Virus record (IMG/VR): IMGVR_UViG_3300025949_000090
Span: 1-24,791 of that record
DNA: 24,791 bases
Direction: 5' to 3' (one strand)
Source of the DNA: a virus
Shown: piece after piece, positions 19,252 through 24,791 of the stretch
How the letters are laid out: every line of letters begins with the position of its first letter
Numbering within the stretch: position 1 is the first letter of the stretch
Translations under genes and position numbers: made by a program
The notes under the pieces: model-generated
Told to the model about the DNA's origin: nothing
The model's input: only the letters and a program-made list of their open reading frames with translations
Databases searched by the model: none

Positions 19252-19328
19252 CGGCGCGTAGCATAACGGTTTAATGCCGTGATCTCTAAAGTCACTCGAT
19301 CTCCGTTCGAATCGGAGCGCGCCCGCCA
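19252..19328 (+). tRNA. Suppressor tRNA, anticodon CTA, reads UAG (probably as Gln)
   Basis: Full cloverleaf: acceptor bases 2-7 GGCGCG pair with CGCGCC, while position 1 and 72 are both C and unpaired. T8-A9, D-arm GCAT-AACGGTTTA-ATGC. The anticodon stem GTGAT/GTCAC encloses CTCTAAA, anticodon CTA. T-arm CTCCG-TTCGAAT-CGGAG is perfect, and G73 and CCA are encoded. G2:C71, G3:C70, G10:C25, G73 and a weak or open 1-72 pair are the elements glutaminyl-tRNA synthetase reads in E. coli tRNA-Gln, so charging with Gln is likely. It explains the in-frame TAG codons in the late genes. Confidence 0.93.
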
Positions 19329-19343
19329 AATCAGGAAAAGGCA

Positions 19344-19544
19344 ATGTCGTGCCAATCATGCGCCAAGCGCAGGCAATGGATTCTGGACAAGGTCAAGTAG
19401 GTTTGGAGGCTGATAAGTGACGACGCCAGAGAATCAGGAAGCGATCGAAAGGATCTGCTCTCGCCTATCCGAGACGACGGAAGCATTGCTCAAGACGGTC
19501 GAAGCGGTGAATCGATCGGCGGAAAGCATGTTGCGACTGACTGA
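19344..19544 (+). CDS. Possible small CxxC protein, end uncertain
   Basis: MSCQSCAKRRQWILDKVK matches the start of tiny CxxC-plus-basic proteins common in phages. The frame meets TAG at 19398-19400. Read as Gln it continues to TGA at 19542-19544, but then overlaps the next gene (GTG 19417, strong GGAGG) by 128 bases, which is unlike the rest of this genome. TAG may be a true stop here. Confidence 0.3.
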
Positions 19545-19605
19545 GGCAATTTTGAATGCGCCAGATGAGCCAGACGAACACGCATCAGGATACCTGAGCG
19601 GATGA
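19417..19605 (+). CDS. Small helical hypothetical protein
   Basis: Sixty-two residues from GTG 19417 with GGAGG eight bases upstream. The sequence (ICSRLSETTEALLKTVEAVN, RSAESMLRLTEAILN) is a regular heptad-like helix, probably a coiled coil; the tail is acidic. It is the first gene after the suppressor tRNA. Function unknown. Confidence 0.6.
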   Translation: MTTPENQEAIERICSRLSETTEALLKTVEAVNRSAESMLRLTEAILNAPDEPDEHASGYLSG

Positions 19606-19793
19606 GCAAAGAAGATTGCGATAAGAAGATAGTGCTGGCAGCAAGAGCGCTATCTCAGGCTCTTACTGAGGCCGGAGGTTGCGGATATACCGTATATGCC
19701 CACGCGACAGATGTGACCAGCCTTGACTCGCGTAGTGCCGAATATGTATGGCACGTCACCGTTAGAGAGACGGCAGAGCGTTTGATTGCATGA
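19602..19793 (+). CDS. Small hypothetical protein
   Basis: Sixty-three residues, MSKEDCDKKIVLAARALSQA, then a beta-like stretch (YTVYAHATDVTSLDSRSAEY, VWHVTVRETAERL). Coupled by ATGA on both sides. Function unknown. Confidence 0.55.
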   Translation: MSKEDCDKKIVLAARALSQALTEAGGCGYTVYAHATDVTSLDSRSAEYVWHVTVRETAERLIA

Positions 19794-20080
19794 GCAAATG
19801 GGGGCAAGGCCGAGGCGGTAGTAGATGGCGCAAGCTAAGGGAACGAATCCTCCAGCGCGACAATTACCTATGCCAGCCATGCAAGCGCCAAGAGAGGGTG
19901 ACTGAGGCAAAGTAGGTCGATCACATCACGCCTAGGGCGCGCGGCGGAACGGATACCGAATACAACCTGCAATCGATCTGTGACGAGTGCCACGAGCGCA
20001 AGACGCAGATAGAGGCAGGAGCCAAGCCGGCGAGACTTGAACGACGCGATGCAGGGATGAGTCCGCATTGGGACAGGTGA
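19790..20080 (+). CDS. HNH endonuclease with an in-frame TAG in the HNH motif
   Basis: Ninety-six residues. RWRKLRERILQRDNYLCQPC starts the domain with the first zinc Cys pair. After EAK, TAG codon 42 (19913-19915) is followed at once by the HNH core VDHITPRARGGTDTEYNLQS and the second Cys/His set ICDECHERKTQIEAG. Family members have a polar residue at the TAG position before VDHI. HNH proteins next to terminase genes are common and in several phages assist genome cutting at packaging. Without TAG readthrough the catalytic histidine is lost. Confidence 0.85.
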
Positions 20081-20188
20081 TGGAAACTTTATCTTGGCTA
20101 TGCGATAATCGCGCGCGAGATAAAGCGGCCCGATACCGTGCGTCAACACTATATCGGGCCTAACCAATAACCTGATTGAGGCAGGCCA
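20081..20188. promoter_or_regulatory. Intergenic region with hairpin, possible promoter
   Basis: GGCCCGAT (20127-20134) pairs exactly with ATCGGGCC (20153-20160) around an 18-base loop. Upstream, TGCGATAAT (about 20101-20109) resembles an extended -10 element, without a clear -35. The region separates the two HNH genes and may control the second one. Confidence 0.35.
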
Positions 20189-21004
20189 ATGGCTGAGGGC
20201 GAGTGTATAGATTGCGGTGCGCAAACGAAAGTATTTGTATCAAGCGGCAAGCGCGCTAAACGATGCGCTGATTGTCGAGCAAAGAAGTTACAGCCCCGCC
20301 CAAGGCCAGTCAGACAACGGATACTGGGATTGTGCGAGTGGTGTAAGTTACCATTCAGCAGCTTCTATCCCGAGCAGCGGTATTGCAGCAAATCATGCGC
20401 GGCGTTATGCAAGGTAGCTAATGGCGTAGCTGTTGGCATACATCTCCCTCTACCAAAAGAGGAAAAGGCCGCACGCCTAGCCGATGCTCGCAGGCTGCGA
20501 ATGATTCGCAAGGAAGTGCTGGCATTAAGAAGAATCGCTGGATATGTGGAAAGACCGGCAAAGCGCAGGCGAAAATGCCAGTCATGTGAGGAAATGATCA
20601 TCGTATCCCGAACGCTTGGCGGATGCCGGCGAGTTTGCTTAGACTGCACGAAGAAGAATAAAAGAAAGAGTCGATTACTCTACTTCAAATCAGATGCAGG
20701 TCGCCGCAATAGACGCACAGCCAAGGCAAGGCGCAGGGCAATAGAGCGCGGAGTTGCTGCCGATAAGATTGATCCGATTGCAGTCTTCGATCGGGATAAG
20801 TGGAAGTGCAAGCTATGCGGCACCCATACTCCACGCAGGCTGCGCGGCACGTATGAACCTAATGCACCCGAGCTGGACCATGTTGTGCCGATATCTTTGG
20901 GCGGCGCCCACATATGGAGCAACGTGCAGTGCTCATGCCGCAAGTGCAATGGCGATAAAGGCGCGACGATTAAGGGCCAATTGGCGCTGGCGCTGTGCGC
21001 ATGA
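20189..21004 (+). CDS. Zinc-finger HNH endonuclease, possibly a homing enzyme
   Basis: A 271-residue protein with several Cys pairs: CIDCGAQTK and CADCRAKK near the N-terminus, LCEWCKLPF with YCSKSC, CQSCEEM with CLDCTKK. At the C-terminus is an HNH domain (KWKCKLCGTHTP, APELDHVVPISLGGAHIWSN, CRKCNGDKGA). A long basic middle (RRNRRTAKARRRAIERG) likely binds DNA. Free-standing phage HNH enzymes with such zinc knuckles are often homing endonucleases. Its flanking gaps, lack of TAG and second HNH copy next to another fit an inserted mobile gene, but that is inference. Confidence 0.75.
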   Translation: MAEGECIDCGAQTKVFVSSGKRAKRCADCRAKKLQPRPRPVRQRILGLCEWCKLPFSSFYPEQRYCSKSCAALCKVANGVAVGIHLPLPKEEKAARLADARRLRMIRKEVLALRRIAGYVERPAKRRRKCQSCEEMIIVSRTLGGCRRVCLDCTKKNKRKSRLLYFKSDAGRRNRRTAKARRRAIERGVAADKIDPIAVFDRDKWKCKLCGTHTPRRLRGTYEPNAPELDHVVPISLGGAHIWSNVQCSCRKCNGDKGATIKGQLALALCA

Positions 21005-21109
21005 CCCCAGGCGGGGACCTTCAAAGCTTTTTCTGATCCAAGTTGACACCGTGTCCGTCACTTCTTTTCAGCTATTTCGTAACAATTTCTGTGGTAAATA
21101 AGCAACGCA
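21005..21109. promoter_or_regulatory. Gap before terminase: possible terminator and late promoter
   Basis: CCCC-AGGC-GGGG right after the HNH stop forms a short hairpin, with TTTTT at about 21028-21032. A perfect -35-like TTGACA is at 21043-21048, but no good -10 follows at 17 bases. The region is AT-richer than its surroundings and precedes the packaging and capsid genes, where a late promoter would be expected. Confidence 0.35.
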
Positions 21110-21535
21110 ATGTCTCGTAAAAGCACAGAATCTCTAAGCGTTGCCACGGTTTCGGCACTGCCTTCAAGGCTTGAGCCGCCCGAATCTCTGACAACTAAAT
21201 AGATCGAGCTATGGCGCGCGACGGTCGCGACTAAGCCGGTGGATTGGTTTGCCGCAGATAGCGCGCCATTACTGATGGAATACGTGCGGGCTGTTGCTAT
21301 GTGCGATGCACTTGCAGTCAAGATTGATTTGGCATGCACTGGTAAAGCGGTAGAGGAAGGCATGATGCTAAAAAACCTTCTCGATATGCGCGATAAGGAA
21401 TCAAAGCGCGTCGCGAGCCTGGCCACGAAGCTGCGGCTGACGAATCAGAGCCGGTACACGCCGCAGGCAGCGGCCACGGCAAACAAGCGCTCGGCGCAGG
21501 GTGGTAAGTTGTGGCAGTTCGGAAACGGTAGCTAA
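21110..21535 (+). CDS. terS: Terminase small subunit, one TAG codon
   Basis: A 141-residue protein of the P27-type small terminase group. The N-terminal part LPSRLEPPESLTTK precedes TAG codon 31 (21200-21202) and IELWRATVATKPVDWFAADS, the family pattern with LW and the DWF segment. Then follow APLLMEYVRAVAMCDALAV and a C-terminal helical/basic part. TerS binds the packaging site and regulates TerL. Without readthrough only 30 residues are made. It overlaps the TerL start (GTG 21511) by 25 bases. Confidence 0.85.
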
Positions 21536-23028
21536 CACGCGCGCAGCGAAACATTGCGTGGATCGAAACGTTTTGCCGTATTCCCGAGGGAAAGGATGTT
21601 GGCAAGCCGGTCAAGCTGAGGGATTGGCAGTAGCGCGAATTGATTCGGCTCTACGATTCTCCGACGCGGACATTCATTCTTTCGTTTGGCCGCAAGAATG
21701 GTAAGACCGCCCTGATTGCCTTCATCGTGCTCTTGCATACTTGCGGACCGGAAGCAGTAGGGAATTCGGAAGTGGTATCTGGCGCCCGCTCGCGCGACCA
21801 GGCGTCGATGGTCTTCCGATATGCGAGCAAATGCGCCCGCCTATCGCCCGATATTTCGCAAGCGGTTGTGATTAAAGATACAGCCAAGGAAATCGTCTGT
21901 CCTGAACTTGGAACGACGTATAAGGCGCTGAGTGCTGATGCGGCAACGAATGTGGGCCGCTCGCCAGCTCTGGCGATCCACGACGAATTAGGCTAGGTCC
22001 GCGGCCCTCGCGATGATTTCTTCGAGGCGATTGATACTGCGCAGGGCGCGCATGAACATCCGCTATCAATCATCATCTCGACTCAAGCCGCAAAGGATGG
22101 CGATCTGCTCTCAGTAATGATCGATGATGCACTGAAAGGCGCGGACCCGATGATTAAGGTGGCGCTCTATACTGCTCCACAAGACCTTGATCCGTTCAGC
22201 GATAAGGCGATCAGGGCGGCAAACCCGGCGTTCGGCGATTTTCTGAACGCAGACGAATGCAGGCGGCTGGCGGAAAGCGCGAGGCGCATGCCTTCGAGAG
22301 AGTCGGCGTATCGAAATCTCATCCTAAACCAAAGGGTGAATATGAGCGATCCGTTTGTGACGCGCTCGGTTTGGGAAGCGAATAGCGCTGAGCCGGATTT
22401 CAGCGTTGTACAGGAATGCTATATCGGCGTTGACCTATCTGCGCGCAATGACTTGACGGCAGTGGTCGTGGTGGGGCGCGATGGTGCTGGATTATTCCAT
22501 GTGTTGCCCTATTTCTTCGCCCCCAAGGTCGGCGTCGAGGAACGCAGCCAGCGTGATCGAGAGCCTTATGATGTTTGGGCGCGAGAGGGAAAGATCACGC
22601 TGACTCCTGGTGCATCGGTTGACTATGCCTATGTTGCCTAGCAGCTAATTGAATTATGCGATTCATTCGATGTGCGTGCGATACCGTTTGACCGCTGGCG
22701 CATGGATGTACTGAAAAACGAGCTGTCACGGCTCAGCGCCGAATTGCCGCTTGTGCCGTTCGGTCAGGGATTTAAGGATATGACGCCCGCGCTGGATCAG
22801 CTTGAATCGCTGCTGCTGGACGGCAAGATCAGGCATGGCGGCAATCCGGTGCTCGATATGTGCGCGGAGAATGCCGTAGCAACTCGCGATCCTGCCGGCA
22901 ATCGCAAGCTGGACAAATCTAAAGCAACAGGCCGAATTGACGGACTTGTTGCGCTCGCAATGGCTATCGGCGCGGCGAACACACAAGCGCCGGCCAAGCC
23001 TCCCGAATACCAAATGATGATTCTGTGA
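21511..23028 (+). CDS. terL: Terminase large subunit, four TAG codons
   Basis: A 505-residue protein from GTG 21511 (GGTGG upstream). TAG codons are 7, 41, 162 and 377. The ATPase part has LRDW-Q-(TAG)-RELIRLYDS, Walker A FGRKNGKTAL (Gly60-Thr66) and Walker B LAIHDELG (Asp158, Glu159) directly followed by TAG 162 and VRGPRDDFFEAID, then LSIIISTQAAKDGD as motif III. The nuclease domain has YIGVDLSARNDLTAVVVV and GRIDGLVALAMAIG with metal-binding Asp residues. Length and motif order are normal for HK97/P27-type TerL. It cuts and pumps DNA into proheads. A standard code splits this gene into several fragments. Confidence 0.95.
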
Positions 23029-23039
23029 AGGAATAAACG

Positions 23040-23654
23040 ATGTCAGACAACAAACGCGCCTATTCGGTTTTTTAGGTCAAATCGATCGATGCCGCGAAGC
23101 GCACGTTTACGGGCTTGGCGACTACGCCAGCCGTTGACCGGGTTGGCGATACGATCGACCCGCTCGGTGCGACGTTCCAGAATCCCGTGGTTCTCCTGCA
23201 TCAGCACGAGCACGATGAGCCGATCGGCTAGGCCGTCTTCGGCAAGGCGACAAAAAATGGACTCCCGTTCACCGCGACAATACCGCAGTCCGATGGATTG
23301 CCTGATTGTGAACTGAAAGACCGGCTGGATACGGCGTGGGGCGAAATCGAGTTGGGTATCGTGCGCGCCGTGAGCATCGGCTTCCGTCCGCTTAAATATG
23401 CCTTCAATGACAACGGCGGCATCGAATACCAAGAGATTGAAGTGTATGAGCTTAGCCCCGTTTCGGTGCCGTGCAATCAAGAAGCGATCATTACTTCTGT
23501 CAAATCGATGGATAAAGCACTATCCCGCGATGTTGTGGACAAGCTAAAGGAATTCGATAGCGCTCCAGCGAAAATCCAGAAACGCATCAAGCATGCAATT
23601 CCACTTGTAACGGCAGCACGAATCCCGAAGGGCGCAGTTTCGCTCAAGAAATAA
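23040..23654 (+). CDS. Prohead protease (HK97 family), two TAG codons
   Basis: A 204-residue serine protease of the U35/HK97 type. AAGGA lies before the ATG at 23040. TAG codon 12 (23073-23075) lies in YSVF-Q-VKSIDAAKRTFTG. TAG codon 64 (23229-23231) lies in HDEPIG-Q-AVFGKA, where Lys, Arg or Gln is usual. The conserved His is in LLHQHEHD (about 54-58), the nucleophile Ser112 in VRAVSIGFRP, and LSPVSVPCNQEA is the family end of the catalytic domain. The C-terminal part is a basic tail. It matures the capsid by removing scaffold or delta domain. It precedes the capsid gene directly. Confidence 0.93.
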
Positions 23655-23725
23655 TTCACATGCGGGCATCGCTCCCCTTTGTTGCGGGGGCCACGGGGCC
23701 GCAAATCAACCAAAGGAAATTCAAC
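23655..23725. promoter_or_regulatory. Gap before the capsid gene
   Basis: Seventy-one bases with a GC-rich stretch able to form a hairpin (CCCC...GGGGG, about 23677-23693). AAAGGAAATTCAAC before the ATG at 23726 gives the capsid gene a strong ribosome site. No promoter consensus is clear. Confidence 0.4.
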
Positions 23726-24791
23726 ATGGCAGGTAAGACTTTCGCTGAACAGGTTGCCGATCTCAAGGCCACCCGTGACAGCAAGACCAATGAAATGAAC
23801 GCCTTCGCTTAGAAGTCGTTGGATGAGAATCGTTCGATGGATGAGGCCGAGGCCGAAGCTTTCGATACTCTCGAAAATGAAATCAAGCGCATTGACGGCG
23901 ATATCGCTCGCCTGACGCGTCTTGAAAAGATTAATGCCGAGAAGGCCGTTGTCGTTGCCGGAGCCAAGTCGGAAGATGCGAGCAAGACCCGCGAGGGTGT
24001 GACGGTCAAGAATACGCAGAAGCTTGAGCCGGGTGTTGAATTCGCCCGCTATGCGATGTGTCTGGCCGCCGCGAAGGGTGACGTGGGCCGCGCGTTCAAT
24101 ATCGCGAAGAGCCAGATCCCGCAGACCGATCGCGTTGTCAACGCACTGAAGTTCCAGGCCGAGACGGGCTAGAGCTTTGAATCGCTCATCAAGTCCAACG
24201 TCAATGCCGGCACTACCTCGGATGCGACGTGGGCTTCGCCACTGGTCAACTATCAGATTTTCACGGCTGATTTCGTCGAATATCTGCGTCCGCAAACCAT
24301 CGTTGGCAAGTTCGGTCAGGGTGCGATTCCATCGCTGCGTAATATCCCGTTCAATGTCCGAATTGCTGGTCAGACTTCGGGCGGCGCGGGCTACTGGGTT
24401 GGTCAGGGCGCGCCGAAACCGCTCACCAAATTTGATTACAACGCGACGAATCTGACCTGGGCCAAGGTGGCCGCGATCTCGGTCATCACGGATGAACTGA
24501 TCCGCTTCAGCAATCCGTCTGCCGAGGCGCTTGTACGCAATGGCTTGGTGGATGCACTGCGCGAACGTCTGGATATCGACTTCATCGATCCGGGTAAGGC
24601 CGCGGTTGCGAATGTTTCTCCGGCGTCGATCACCAATGGTGTTGCGGCAATCAGCTCCAGCGGTTCGGATGAAGCGCATGTCCGCGCTGACCTTCGCGCT
24701 CTCTGGGCGCCGTTCATTGCGGCGAACATCGCCCCGACTACTGCGGTCTACATCATGTCTTCGACTACGGCCCTTGCCCTGTCGCTCATGG
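23726..24791 (+). CDS. Major capsid protein (HK97 fold), cut by the window end, two TAG codons so far
   Basis: The first 355 codons of an HK97-type major capsid protein. The N-terminal ~110 residues form the helical delta domain (AEQVADLKATRDSKTNEMNA, DTLENEIKRIDGDIARLT), a coiled coil removed by the protease. The shell part contains TTSDATWASPLVNYQIFTAD, GQGAIPSLRNIPFNVRI, GGAGYWVGQGAPKPLTKFDY and VAAISVITDELIRFSNPSAE. TAG codon 29 (23810-23812, NAFA-Q-KSLDE) and codon 149 (24170-24172, AETG-Q-SFESL) interrupt a standard-code reading. The 3' end is outside the window. Confidence 0.93.

Noticed and set aside
21511-23028. TerL as a pseudogene with four nonsense mutations
   Set aside because: All four stops are TAG, never TGA or TAA, there are no frameshifts, motifs are intact, and neighbouring genes show the same pattern alongside a CTA tRNA.
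23477-24679. Minus-strand frame of 400 codons
   Set aside because: It lies antisense to the protease and capsid genes. The + strand gives clear HK97 capsid and protease motifs once TAG is sense.

Overview
The window is a contiguous piece of a tailed double-stranded DNA phage genome (or a closely related prophage) of a Gram-negative bacterium. Almost every gene is on the + strand, tightly packed with ATGA, TGATG or GTGA start/stop overlaps. The content runs through replication, recombination, lysis, tRNAs, terminase, prohead protease and major capsid protein. The SAR-type endolysin and the lipoprotein spanin imply an outer membrane. A permuted, Ala-type tmRNA suggests an alpha- or betaproteobacterial host; the host is inference only.

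Layout. 1-1051: small early genes on both strands. 1052-5558: an HTH regulator, DUF4326 protein, DUF559 nuclease, lambda O-like initiator and DnaB helicase, with origin-like palindromes inside the initiator gene. 5555-10144: SpoU RNA methyltransferase, winged-helix protein, SNF2 helicase, DNA methyltransferase, Ref-like HNH protein and NinB. 10141-11923: zinc-ribbon/DUF551 protein, PD-(D/E)XK resolvase-like nuclease, HTH (Mor-like) regulator and two genes visible only if TAG is a sense codon. About 12000-12540: a phage-borne, circularly permuted two-piece tmRNA. 12626-14484: membrane protein, DUF5664 protein, metallophosphoesterase and HExxH protein. 14562-16055: holin, SAR endolysin and spanins. 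16052-18227: many small proteins. 18235-19328: eight tRNA genes, the last with anticodon CUA. 19417-24791: small genes, two HNH proteins, TerS, TerL, prohead protease and major capsid protein (cut by the window end).

The central result is a change in the genetic code. TAG is read in frame at 21 positions in 12 genes, all downstream of 10.5 kb. These genes include the resolvase, holin, endolysin, HNH, TerS, TerL, protease and capsid. No confidently called gene needs TAG as its terminator. The replication-region genes (about 1.1-10.5 kb) contain no in-frame TAG. TAG sits where glutamine is expected, most clearly in the catalytic GVQ motif of the resolvase-like protein. The CUA-anticodon tRNA at 19252-19328 carries glutamine-type identity elements (G2:C71, G3:C70, G73, unpaired 1-72, G10:C25). 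This fits translation table 15 used by late genes. Late proteins, including holin (TAG at codon 3), would then be made at full length only once the suppressor tRNA has accumulated.

The phage also carries a tmRNA whose tag reads ANDDSYMPMAQAA and ends in TAA, so the tag itself is immune to TAG suppression. Suppressor tRNA, seven accessory tRNAs, tmRNA and a SpoU methyltransferase together look like a translation-takeover set. A suppressor tRNA would make host TAG-ending messages run past their stops, and a dedicated tmRNA could clear the stalled ribosomes; this functional link is inference.
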